Assembly: GCA_964353115.1 (NCBI GenBank)
Contig: CAYGUI010000024.1
Location: 1-18,396, forward strand
Direction: 5' to 3'
DNA: 18,396 bases
Source of the DNA: CAYGUI01 sp964353115
GTDB lineage: Bacteria > Pseudomonadota > Gammaproteobacteria > JAGOUU01
The position numbers and the translations under genes were made by a program. Of this stretch, positions 1-6,683 are shown piece after piece. Below the pieces are notes generated by a model, which saw only the letters and a list, made by a program, of their open reading frames with translations, had not been told where the DNA came from and searched no databases. Numbering within the stretch: position 1 is the first letter of the stretch; every line of letters begins with the position of its first letter.

Positions 1-209
1 ATATATTTTATAAATTTTAAATATTGTTTATTAAGATCTAAAAAATTATAAATATTCTCAGGATTATCTAAATCTAATATTTTTAAAATTATATTTTTAT
101 TAATATTCTTAATTATTAAATTTCCAGCTAAATTTATTCTAAGTTCAATTAAATCAGCGTTATGTATATTATTTATTTTTTCAAAACTATCAGTTACAGC
201 TACTATCAT
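1..209 (-). CDS. aroD: Probable type I 3-dehydroquinate dehydratase, N-terminal part (cut by window edge)
   Basis: Reading the minus strand from an ATG at 209-207 gives an open frame to the window edge, about 69 residues. It starts MIVAVTDSFEKI and then has NADLIELRINLAGN, which resembles the N-terminal beta strand and ADLIELRxD motif of type I (Schiff-base) 3-dehydroquinate dehydratases. That enzyme performs the third step of the shikimate pathway. The start overlaps the 3' end of aroB by 20 bases, and an in-frame stop lies only a few codons upstream, so this is the only plausible ATG. Position as the fourth gene of a DAHP synthase-aroC-aroB operon supports the call. The catalytic His and Lys lie outside the window. 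It could also be the front half of a fused AroD-AroE protein, as in chlamydiae; this cannot be decided here. Confidence 0.6.
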   Translation of the reverse strand, partial: MIVAVTDSFEKINNIHNADLIELRINLAGNLIIKNINKNIILKILDLDNPENIYNFLDLNKQYLKFIKY

Positions 210-1452
210 AAGTATCTAAATAATTTATTGCGTCGATAATTATTTCTTCAGGAACTTCGTGAGCATATTGATTATCTTTACAGTAAACTTCGCCAATGCT
301 TTTTATTAATACAAAGCGTGGAGTATTATTGCGAGATTTTTTGTCGGAGAAAAGAGCTGAGAAAATCCCTCTCTTTACAAAAGGGGAGATTCTAGCCCCC
401 TTATTAAAGGGGGCAGCGGCGAAGCCGTGGGGGTTTTTCCTCACGATCTCCCTAAAATCACTTTCACTCAATATCCCCAATTTATAAGAAATATAACTTT
501 CAGCGATAATGCCAGCTGTAACTGCGGCGCCATGCGGTATTTTATAATCAGAAATTTTTTCAATAGCATGACCAATAGTGTGACCAAAATTTAAAATTTC
601 GCGTAAATTTTTCTCGTATTTATCTTGTTTTATTATTTTGGTTTTTAGCTCAACACTGGTTTTTATTATTTTTTTTAATTCGCTGCTCGAAAAACCCCTC
701 TGTCGGCTGCGCCGACGTCTCCCCTTTACAAAAGGGGAGTAAAACCCCTCTGTCGGCTGTGCCGACATCTCCCCTTTACAAAAGGGGAGTAAAACCCCTC
801 TGTCGCTTTGCAGCGACATCTCCCCTTTACAAAAGGGGAGATTATAGCCCCCTTTTGTAAAGGGGGCAGCACCGAAGGTGCGGGGGTTTTTCAACTCAAA
901 AAAATAATCCCGATCCAAAACCACCGCATGCTTAATAATTTCAGCAAAAGCCAAAATATATTCATCTTCAGGGAGCGTTTCTAAAAAATTTATATCAATA
1001 AAAATACTATTTGGCTCACGAATAGTCCCCAAAGTATTTTTACCATATTCAGTGTTGATGCCATTTTTACCACCTATCGAGGCGTCAACCATGGCCATAA
1101 GGCTGGTAGGAATAAAAATTGCATCAATGCCGCGAAAATAAGTTGCGGCAACAAATCCAGCTAAGTCAGTAGTAACTCCACCACCAATGGCGACAATGCA
1201 GCTATCTTTTTGGCAATTATATTCGAATAATTTATCCTCAATATAATCACGAGTTTTACGATTTTTATATTTTTCACCAGCATTAAATTTAATAAATTTA
1301 TAGTCAATATTATTATTTCTTAATAAAGCATTTAACTTATCAGAATATATTTTAAAAATATTGCTATCTAAAATTATAAAAATTTTATTATATTTTTTTA
1401 TTTCTTTTATAAAATTATTTTCAATATTAAAAATTTGTTCAAAATAAATCAT
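190..1452 (-). CDS. aroB: 3-dehydroquinate synthase with two repeat-derived insertions
   Basis: AroB converts DAHP to 3-dehydroquinate in the cytoplasm using NAD and a divalent metal (second shikimate step). Visible hallmarks are the NAD-binding GGGVTTDLAGFVAATYFRG (about 90-108), PTSLMAMVDASIGGKNGIN (115-133), the metal ligands Glu181 in AEIIKH, His291/His295 in GHTIGHA and His307 in IPHG, and the late SDKKSRNN. The protein is 420 residues against about 360 in E. coli. The excess is two low-complexity blocks, residues about 189-256 and 339-366, encoded by GC-rich palindromic repeats; the first sits between FFELK and SELKKIIK, the second before LFSDKKS. All catalytic motifs lie outside the blocks and the frame is open throughout, so the enzyme is probably functional. 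The start overlaps the aroC stop as ATGA, implying translational coupling. In many gammaproteobacteria aroB follows aroK; that is not the case here. Confidence 0.95.
   Translation of the reverse strand: MIYFEQIFNIENNFIKEIKKYNKIFIILDSNIFKIYSDKLNALLRNNNIDYKFIKFNAGEKYKNRKTRDYIEDKLFEYNCQKDSCIVAIGGGVTTDLAGFVAATYFRGIDAIFIPTSLMAMVDASIGGKNGINTEYGKNTLGTIREPNSIFIDINFLETLPEDEYILAFAEIIKHAVVLDRDYFFELKNPRTFGAAPFTKGGYNLPFCKGEMSLQSDRGVLLPFCKGEMSAQPTEGFYSPFVKGRRRRSRQRGFSSSELKKIIKTSVELKTKIIKQDKYEKNLREILNFGHTIGHAIEKISDYKIPHGAAVTAGIIAESYISYKLGILSESDFREIVRKNPHGFAAAPFNKGARISPFVKRGIFSALFSDKKSRNNTPRFVLIKSIGEVYCKDNQYAHEVPEEIIIDAINYLDTYDSSCN
362..438. repeat. Palindromic repeat family 1, composite copy inside aroB (second insertion)
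   Basis: A GC-rich block in an AT-rich gene. It consists of a shortened unit (about 362-388, containing CTTTACAAAAGGGGAG), a 6-base linker, and a unit in the opposite orientation (395-438) with GCCCCCTTATTAAAGGGGGC, a small GGC-GAA-GCC hairpin and a GTGGGGGTTTTT end. The shortened unit lacks the internal variable hairpin found in the other copies. Together with flanking bases it encodes about residues 339-366 of AroB (NPHGFAAAPFNKG...). Its arrangement matches the last part of the 691-896 block, so both belong to one family. Confidence 0.85.
691..896. repeat. Palindromic repeat family 1, tandem array of three units plus one inverted unit inside aroB
   Basis: Three direct units of about 50 bases start at 691, 741 and 791, followed by an inverted unit at 847-896. 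Each has an AAAACCCCTCT edge, a variable hairpin (GTCGGC-TGC-GCCGAC, GTCGGC-TGT-GCCGAC, GTCGCT-TTGC-AGCGAC; GCACC-GAA-GGTGC in the inverted unit) and a constant inverted repeat CTCCCCTTT-ACA-AAAGGGGAG (GCCCCCTTT-version in the inverted unit). The block is translated inside AroB as residues about 189-256. Because unit 3 is one base longer, the tandem copies are read in two different frames (LPFCKGEMS twice, then SPFVKGRRRR), all open. The behaviour resembles Rickettsia palindromic elements, though I do not claim sequence identity with them. Confidence 0.9.
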
Positions 1453-2435
1453 ATTTTTATAACTTTATTCATTAATAAGCTGTCGACTATAACTAAACGT
1501 GCCATGGCTGTTACAACAGGAATAGCGCGAATCGCCACGCATGGATCATGACGTGATCCAGCTGGGAGTGTAAAATTTGTATCTTTACCGTTAAGATCAA
1601 TCGTTTGCTGTGTCTTCTTTATACTAGAAGTTGGCTTAAACGCTACGCGAAATTCAAGTGGCATGCCGGTTGATATGCCACCTAATGTGCCGCCAGCATG
1701 ATTAGTATTTGTTTTTTTATCCGCAATAAATAAGTCATTATGCTCGGAGCCAAGCATCTTTGCGGCAGCAAAACCTTCACCGACTTCAAAGCCTTTTGTT
1801 GCAGGAATAGACAACATGGCATTGGCAAGTTTTGCTTCTAATTTTTGATAAACCGGATCACCAAGTCCAATTGGTAAATTTTCAATTTTGCAGTCGATAA
1901 TAGCGCCAATAGAATCACCAGTTTTTTTTAATTCTGTTATTTTTTGATATAAATCTTCGATATTTTTAATATACGATTTTATGTTGATATCAAATTTATC
2001 CAAAATTTTTTGCGCTACAGCTCCAGCTGCAACACGGCAGGCGGTTTCTCGTGCTGAGGCTCTACCGCCACCGCGATAATCGAATATGCCGTATTTTTCT
2101 AAATAGGTAAAATTTGCGTGCCCTGGGCGCAGTAAATTTTTTATTGGCTCGTATTTGCTGGAATCTTGATCTTGATTTTTTATAATAATAGAAATTGGTG
2201 CGCCAGTGGTTTTATTGTCAAAAATTCCGGAATAAATTTCAGCTAAATCTGGCTCTTTGCGCGGAGAAGTATATTGGTTAGTGCCAGGAGCGCGTAGTTT
2301 TAATTCACAATTTATATCATCTGCAGTTAGTTCAATTCCAGCGGGGCAGCCATCAATGACAACACCAATTGCTTTGCCGTGTGATTCCCCCCAAGTTACA
2401 ATCCTAAAAATATCACCAAACGAATTACTCGCCAT
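1449..2435 (-). CDS. aroC: Chorismate synthase
   Basis: Chorismate synthase makes chorismate from EPSP with reduced FMN, the last step of the shikimate pathway. Family signatures are plain: GESHGKAIGVVIDGCPAG near the N-terminus (about 16-33), LRPGHANFTY, YRGGGRASARET (about 120-131), NHAGGTLGGISTGMP, and GSRHDPCVAIRAIPVVTAMA close to the C-terminus. At 328 residues it is shorter than the 361 of E. coli, chiefly by lacking a C-terminal tail. The ATG at 2435 overlaps the 3' end of the DAHP synthase gene by 11 bases, and its stop overlaps the aroB ATG as ATGA, so the three genes form one translationally coupled operon. The conserved RRRPG segment is reduced to KLRAPG here, a mild deviation. Confidence 0.96.
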   Translation of the reverse strand: MASNSFGDIFRIVTWGESHGKAIGVVIDGCPAGIELTADDINCELKLRAPGTNQYTSPRKEPDLAEIYSGIFDNKTTGAPISIIIKNQDQDSSKYEPIKNLLRPGHANFTYLEKYGIFDYRGGGRASARETACRVAAGAVAQKILDKFDINIKSYIKNIEDLYQKITELKKTGDSIGAIIDCKIENLPIGLGDPVYQKLEAKLANAMLSIPATKGFEVGEGFAAAKMLGSEHNDLFIADKKTNTNHAGGTLGGISTGMPLEFRVAFKPTSSIKKTQQTIDLNGKDTNFTLPAGSRHDPCVAIRAIPVVTAMARLVIVDSLLMNKVIKI

Positions 2436-3252
2436 ATTCTGTTATTTTTACAGCATCTAAAATTTTATTAACATTATTGACGATTGTTTTAAAAGTTTGT
2501 GGGTCAATAGCTTGTTGTGCATCAGAAATAGAAAGATCTGGATCAGTGTGGACTTCAATAATTAAACCATCGGCATTAACTGCAGCGGCTGCACGTGACA
2601 TTGGAGCAATAAAATTGCGTAAACCAACACCATGACTTGGATCAACAATAATTGGTAAATGAGTTAATTCGCGCAAAATAGGCACTGCAGCAATGTCTAG
2701 AGTATTGCGAGTATAAGTTTCAAAAGTTCTAATGCCACGCTCGCACAAAATTACTTGAGAATTACCATGCATTAAAATATATTCTGCAGCTAATAAAAAT
2801 TCTTCATAAGTTGCAGCAAGACCGCGTTTTAATAAAATTGGTTTGGAAGATTTACCTGCAGCTTTAAGCAAACTATAGTTTTGCATATTACGTGAGCCGA
2901 TTTGTAAAATATCAACATACTCTTCAGCCATTTTTATTTCATGCTCTGACATTACTTCTGAGACGCAGGCTAAATTAAATTTATTAGCGGCATCGCGCAT
3001 GTATTTTAAGCCTTCTTCTCCTAATCCTTGGAAGCTATATGGTGAAGTTCGTGGTTTAAACGCACCGCCACGTAAAATTTGTGCACCAGCCTTTGAAACT
3101 TGTTCGGCAATTGCAAAAATTTGTTCACGTGATTCAATAGAGCAGGGACCTGCCATAAAAATAAATTCATCACCACCAATGGAATAATCTTTTATTTTAA
3201 AAATCGATTTAAAATTTTGCTCAGTTTTTTTTGCAAGTTTTATTGAATTCAT
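2425..3252 (-). CDS. aroF: DAHP synthase, type I-beta (KDO8P-synthase-like), without regulatory domain
   Basis: This enzyme condenses phosphoenolpyruvate and erythrose 4-phosphate, the committed step of aromatic biosynthesis. Diagnostic parts of the TIM barrel are visible: MAGPCSIES (33-41, with the metal-binding Cys), GGAFKPRTSPYSFQG, the KPILLKRGL strand, ILCERGIRTFE, and IIVDPSHGVG with the metal-binding His, then IIEVH. These define the I-beta/KDO8PS-like class rather than the E. coli AroFGH (I-alpha) class. At 275 residues only about 25 residues precede the core, so neither a ferredoxin-like nor a chorismate-mutase regulatory domain is present; I infer little direct feedback control. It opens the aro operon; AGAGGG lies just upstream of the ATG. 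The symbol follows the common name for this class; aroG or aroA are used elsewhere. Confidence 0.93.
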   Translation of the reverse strand: MNSIKLAKKTEQNFKSIFKIKDYSIGGDEFIFMAGPCSIESREQIFAIAEQVSKAGAQILRGGAFKPRTSPYSFQGLGEEGLKYMRDAANKFNLACVSEVMSEHEIKMAEEYVDILQIGSRNMQNYSLLKAAGKSSKPILLKRGLAATYEEFLLAAEYILMHGNSQVILCERGIRTFETYTRNTLDIAAVPILRELTHLPIIVDPSHGVGLRNFIAPMSRAAAAVNADGLIIEVHTDPDLSISDAQQAIDPQTFKTIVNNVNKILDAVKITEYGE

Positions 3253-3272
3253 AAGCCCTCTATAGTCGCGCT

Positions 3273-3300
3273 ATGATAGCCTATATTTTTGACTTGTTAA
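3273..3300 (-). promoter_or_regulatory. Candidate sigma-70 promoter of the aro operon
   Basis: On the minus strand TTAACA (3300-3295) and TATCAT (3278-3273) are separated by 16 bases and lie about 20 bases upstream of the DAHP synthase ATG. The predicted transcript would begin near 3266 and include the AGAGGG ribosome-binding site. Both hexamers match the consensus at 4 or more positions. Confidence 0.45.
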
Positions 3301-3305
3301 AGTCC

Positions 3306-3346
3306 GGCTTCGCTGCAGGGCTTGCCCGGCGTAGCGCAGCGAAGCC
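3306..3346. repeat. Nested GC-rich palindrome between two minus-strand genes
   Basis: The arms GGCTTCGCTGC (3306-3316) and GCAGCGAAGCC (3336-3346) pair perfectly over 11 bases, and the loop contains a second hairpin GGGC-TT-GCCC (3318-3327). It lies 5 bases beyond the stop of the coiled-coil gene and just upstream of the aro promoter. It could form a transcription-stopping stem, but there is no T-run after it on the minus strand, so a dispersed palindromic repeat is at least as likely. No second copy occurs in this window. Confidence 0.75.
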
Positions 3347-3351
3347 TGGGA

Positions 3352-5655
3352 TTATTGTCTTGGCGAAGTAAGAATCGGCCCGGTTGATACTGTAGCAACA
3401 GACGATACTGATCCTTCGTTATCAGAAGGGGCGTCGGGATAACAAGTTTCATTAGCTACGACAGCCGCTGCGGCGGCTGCGGCTGCGGATGGTATGAAAC
3501 GTGGAGGGGCTACCGATTTCGTTGCTTGCATTAACACCTCTGGTTGATGGACTTCACAAGCTTTGATAAATCTTTGTAGCGCTTCATTTTGTCGCGACTC
3601 CTCTTGTGCTTCTTCTTCTTTTTGTTCAATAATATTTCTTCTAAAGTCTATTAAAGCTCTTCGTGTTCTTACCGGAACTTCTTTTCTAACTTCAAGTTCA
3701 TCAATATTCACGTCTATCTTACGCATTATTTCTTCAAAGTCGCTTTGTGTTATGGAATTACGTGATCTTAAAGCAATACGAATTTGCTTTATAATTTCTG
3801 AAAAAGCTGTCATTTTTTTAAGTTCTTCGACAGCGTTCTCTAATTGATCTGAAATGTTTTTACTGTGTTCTATAGTAGCTTCTAACTTATCTCTTAAATT
3901 ATCCAATCCAAGAACAGCATCAGCAAATAATTCTTTGTCTTCCATGAAATCATCCATTGCTTTTTTGAATGCTTCAAGTTTTGCTCCATCTCCAACGAGA
4001 CTTGCAAAAACTTGAGATAAACGCTCTGATATTTGCTGCAGTGCTTTAACTGAAGAGTTTAATTCGGAATTTTTTTCTGCATAATCAGCATTATTTTCTT
4101 TTAATTTAGTAACTTCAGTTTGAAAGCTTTTAATTTCTTCTTTTAGTGTCTCAATTTCTTTACTTAAATTGCTTACAGATTCTTTAAGATTTTTATTTTC
4201 TCTTTGATAGTCTTCATTATTTTTAGTCAGTATAACTATTTGTTTTTCATAATCTTTAGAAAGATCTTTGAATTTATCTAGTTCTTTTTTGTATGCATCA
4301 GAAGTAGTTTTAAGTCTGTCGATTTCAATAGATAATTGAAGTTCCTTCTCCGTTATTTTGTCTATTTCACCGCTTAATCTTTCTCTTTCCGCACCAAATT
4401 CAGCTGTTTTATTTTTAAGCTCTTCACTCCTATCAGTGATTTCTTTTGCTAATCGTTCCCTTTCTTCTTCAAAATCAGTTACTCTTTTCTTTAATTCTTC
4501 ATTGCGACTAGTTATTTCTTTTGATAATAATTCTCTTTCTTCACCAAATTCAGAAACTCGTTTTTTTAATTCTTCATTTCTATCAGTGATTTCTTTTGCT
4601 AATCTCTCTCTTTCTTCACCAAATTCAGCAACTCTTTTTTTCAATTCTTCACTACGAGCATCTATTTCTCTCGATAATTTTTCTCTTTCTTCTCCAAATT
4701 CAATAGTTCTTTGTTTTAGTTCTGCATTACGATCACTTATTTCTTTAGATAATTTTTCTCTTTCATTTTGGAATTCTGCTATTCTGGTTTTGAATTCCTC
4801 ATTTCGTAGCTCTAATTCTTTAACCTTCTGGCTTAAAACTTCTTCTAAAGTTTTTATTTTAGCTTGAAATTGATTAGCTAAATCTGCAAAGTGAGCCTCA
4901 CTTATCGCTAAACGATCAACTTCAGTTGATAGTCGATCAACATTTTGTTTTAGGCTGTTAATTATTCTTATTGTATGCTCTAAATTTTGAGTTAACTCTT
5001 CTGATTGTTCTTTTAGTGTTTTGCTTATTAATTTTGCCGCATCATAAATTTTTATTGATCCTCCCCAGCCATAAAGAAGAATTGCTGTCGTAATAGCGTA
5101 TAAGACTAATAAAGCTATTGCTGAGATGGCTAAAGCTGTAGTTCCAGTTACCCCTGTTCCGACTAATACTCCAACAGTAATAATTATAGGAACTAAAGCC
5201 GAGACTATATAAATCAAGATAGGTGCAGGTTTAGGTAAACTATTTATTTTTCCTAATACTCGAGATGCAAAACGAATTAAGCTATGCTTTTCAACAGCTT
5301 CAGAAAATTGATCGTTATCTTCATTTATTTTACCAATTCCATTTCTCATATTTATTATGCTGGAATCTGATAGCAGCATTCTTTCTTGCGGTTGCACTAA
5401 TGCTCTTTGAATCCGCGGTGCGGGAAGATTATAATTTGGTTCCGGAATAGGTGGTAGAGATAGAAGACCAATAGGTCGATGTTTTGTTGAGTAGATGTCG
5501 GTAGTGCCGCCATCAGTAGGCAAATAAAAAGGCTTTCCATCAAAAGGTGATATGTGTGGCATTCGACCATATGGGGAAAATTTTTCTCGTGGGGTTCCGG
5601 CAACGAAAGGATTTTGAGAATGATTAGTACCAAAAAGATAAAGCGGATTTGACAT
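3352..5655 (-). CDS. Large two-TM coiled-coil protein with six 25-residue repeats; Inc-like architecture
   Basis: I do not recognise an orthologue. The 767 residues divide into a Pro/Tyr-rich N-terminal region (1-120), a bilobed hydrophobic hairpin (about 143-165 and 172-196, short GTGVTGTT turn), a long Glu/Lys/Arg coiled coil (about 205-560) and a helical C-terminal part ending in a poly-Ala run (SAAAAAAAAVV) and a polar tail. Residues 284-433 are six tandem 25-mers of the type RNEELKKRVAEFGEERERLA followed by KEITD. No signal peptide precedes the hairpin. Two closely spaced TM helices followed by a coiled coil is the layout of chlamydial Inc proteins, so a host-membrane effector is one possibility; an inner-membrane structural coiled-coil protein is another. 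The start is supported by AAGGAG about 8 bases upstream. It faces away from the 5742 gene. Confidence 0.85.
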   Translation of the reverse strand: MSNPLYLFGTNHSQNPFVAGTPREKFSPYGRMPHISPFDGKPFYLPTDGGTTDIYSTKHRPIGLLSLPPIPEPNYNLPAPRIQRALVQPQERMLLSDSSIINMRNGIGKINEDNDQFSEAVEKHSLIRFASRVLGKINSLPKPAPILIYIVSALVPIIITVGVLVGTGVTGTTALAISAIALLVLYAITTAILLYGWGGSIKIYDAAKLISKTLKEQSEELTQNLEHTIRIINSLKQNVDRLSTEVDRLAISEAHFADLANQFQAKIKTLEEVLSQKVKELELRNEEFKTRIAEFQNEREKLSKEISDRNAELKQRTIEFGEEREKLSREIDARSEELKKRVAEFGEERERLAKEITDRNEELKKRVSEFGEERELLSKEITSRNEELKKRVTDFEEERERLAKEITDRSEELKNKTAEFGAERERLSGEIDKITEKELQLSIEIDRLKTTSDAYKKELDKFKDLSKDYEKQIVILTKNNEDYQRENKNLKESVSNLSKEIETLKEEIKSFQTEVTKLKENNADYAEKNSELNSSVKALQQISERLSQVFASLVGDGAKLEAFKKAMDDFMEDKELFADAVLGLDNLRDKLEATIEHSKNISDQLENAVEELKKMTAFSEIIKQIRIALRSRNSITQSDFEEIMRKIDVNIDELEVRKEVPVRTRRALIDFRRNIIEQKEEEAQEESRQNEALQRFIKACEVHQPEVLMQATKSVAPPRFIPSAAAAAAAAVVANETCYPDAPSDNEGSVSSVATVSTGPILTSPRQ
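4357..4806 (-). repeat. Six tandem 75-bp coding repeats
   Basis: Six units of 75 bases encode 25-residue coiled-coil repeats beginning at Arg284, 309, 334, 359, 384 and 409 (R-N/S-E-E-L-K-K-R...E-F-G-E-E-R-E...K-E-I). The inner units are most alike and the outer ones diverge, as expected from unequal recombination. Copy number probably varies between strains. Confidence 0.85.
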
Positions 5656-5741
5656 AACTAACTCCTTTTATATTTACGACATGGATCTAATTTAGCAAAT
5701 TAGTTACTTAATTACTAGTTTGGAATGCCGATAAAGTAGTT

Positions 5742-6158
5742 ATGGACAAGTATTTAATTATTAATGCCAGTTTGGTTACTAATTCAGAAATTGCAGAAAT
5801 TTATGAATTTGTTATTGACCAAGAAATAGGGGTAATCGACTGTGGTCGGGTTAGCTCTTTAGCGTCTATGACTGTAAGACAAATTAGTGAATGGGATGTT
5901 AAAGTAGCAAATCAATTGTTTGAAATTAACCATGTTCGCATTAATCCCAAGATTGATAATACCGATATTCTAGATAAATTTTGTAAGAAATTAACCAATT
6001 TTGGTGTAGAAATTTATAATGCGCCGCAGGTAAATGATATGAGAATATTATACAATCCCGTAGGAGAATTATCAACAATAGTCAGATTTTACATGAAGTT
6101 AAATAAAGAGTTAGTATTTTTAGTGCCGACAGTTAAGCTGAAAATAGCTAATATTTAG
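5742..6158 (+). CDS. Hypothetical protein, 138 residues
   Basis: Not recognised. The product (MDKYLIINASLVTNSEIAEI...) looks like a soluble alpha/beta protein: alternating hydrophobic strands (KYLIINASLV, GVIDCG, ELVFLVPTVKLKI) and helices, with no signal peptide or membrane segment. Segment VEIYNAPQVNDMRILYNPVG is the most distinctive part. Codon use is AT-rich like its neighbours. It is divergent from the coiled-coil gene across an 86-base gap and starts the run of small plus-strand genes. No clear Shine-Dalgarno sequence precedes the ATG, and the frame has no earlier ATG nearby. An open frame of this length with ordinary composition is probably a real gene, but function is unknown. Confidence 0.7.
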   Translation: MDKYLIINASLVTNSEIAEIYEFVIDQEIGVIDCGRVSSLASMTVRQISEWDVKVANQLFEINHVRINPKIDNTDILDKFCKKLTNFGVEIYNAPQVNDMRILYNPVGELSTIVRFYMKLNKELVFLVPTVKLKIANI

Positions 6159-6162
6159 TATA

Positions 6163-6191
6163 TTGACACAAAATTTTATACTAGCTACTCT
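6163..6191 (+). promoter_or_regulatory. Candidate promoter for the 6223 gene
   Basis: A perfect -35 hexamer TTGACA (6163-6168) is followed after 17 bases by a weak -10 TACTCT (6186-6191). It sits in the 64-base gap before the ATG at 6223. The -10 is poor, so confidence is limited. Confidence 0.35.
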
Positions 6192-6222
6192 GGAAATATG
6201 CAGTTAAAAAACTAAAAAAATT

Positions 6223-6633
6223 ATGGATAAATCTAACAATATAGATAAAGAGCTTAATTTAGTACTGCACAGTGTAATGCCAAATAAGGACGCTGCGTGG
6301 CAAGCAGGTTATTATGCTGCCTCAGAAGAAATTGATTTGGAGGATAATCCTTTTTCTGAATCGGATGATGAATATTTAATTTGGCAATCTGGCTGGTGGT
6401 CTGGTTTTTATGAAGAGCCAAATATTGTTGAAAAAGCTGTTATTTCTAATGAAGTAAAATCTATTGCCGCAGAAATAGCAAAAAAACGCCATATTAATAG
6501 CACTGTGACCTTGACGCATAAAAAAATTATGACCGAAAAGAATAAAAAGCGCGTCAAAATAGCAGCCTTTTCTTTAGCTGCTGCCATTGCTGGAATCTTG
6601 GCATATGGATATTTTGTAGAAGCTTTCGCATAA
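6223..6633 (+). CDS. Small protein with ribosome-modulation-factor-like motif and C-terminal membrane anchor
   Basis: The first half carries a pattern like ribosome modulation factor (RMF): AAWQAGYYAA (24-33), NPF (42-44), then IWQSGWWSGFYE (53-64). E. coli RMF shows the same order, A-x-Q-x-G-Y-x-A, a C/N-P-Y/F step and W-x-x-G-W. RMF dimerises 70S ribosomes in stationary phase. Unlike the 55-residue E. coli protein, this one has 136 residues, a linker rich in charged residues and a hydrophobic C-terminal helix (about 112-132, IAAFSLAAAIAGILAYGYF) preceded by KNKKR. That predicts a tail-anchored protein with the RMF-like part in the cytoplasm. Ribosome binding is inferred only; similar Rmf-like folds also occur in accessory small proteins of unknown role. 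Confidence 0.72.
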   Translation: MDKSNNIDKELNLVLHSVMPNKDAAWQAGYYAASEEIDLEDNPFSESDDEYLIWQSGWWSGFYEEPNIVEKAVISNEVKSIAAEIAKKRHINSTVTLTHKKIMTEKNKKRVKIAAFSLAAAIAGILAYGYFVEAFA

Positions 6634-6683
6634 TACCAAAAGTATATTACAATGGTTTTGATATTAAAAAAGGATTTTTAATT

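Noticed and set aside
296..487. Plus-strand 63-codon frame across the second aroB insertion
   Set aside because: It is the reverse reading of the repeat and of aroB; no independent coding signal.
691..840. CRISPR array, from the regular 50-base repeats
   Set aside because: There are no spacers: the units abut directly, are palindromic throughout and are translated within aroB.
190..1452. aroB as a pseudogene because of two low-complexity insertions
   Set aside because: The frame is open from start to stop, all metal and NAD motifs are intact, and both flanking genes overlap it tightly.
4358..4867. Plus-strand open frame of 169 codons opposite the coiled-coil gene
   Set aside because: It is antisense to the Glu/Lys repeats and gives a Ser/Leu/Phe-rich repetitive peptide, a typical shadow frame with no ribosome-binding site.
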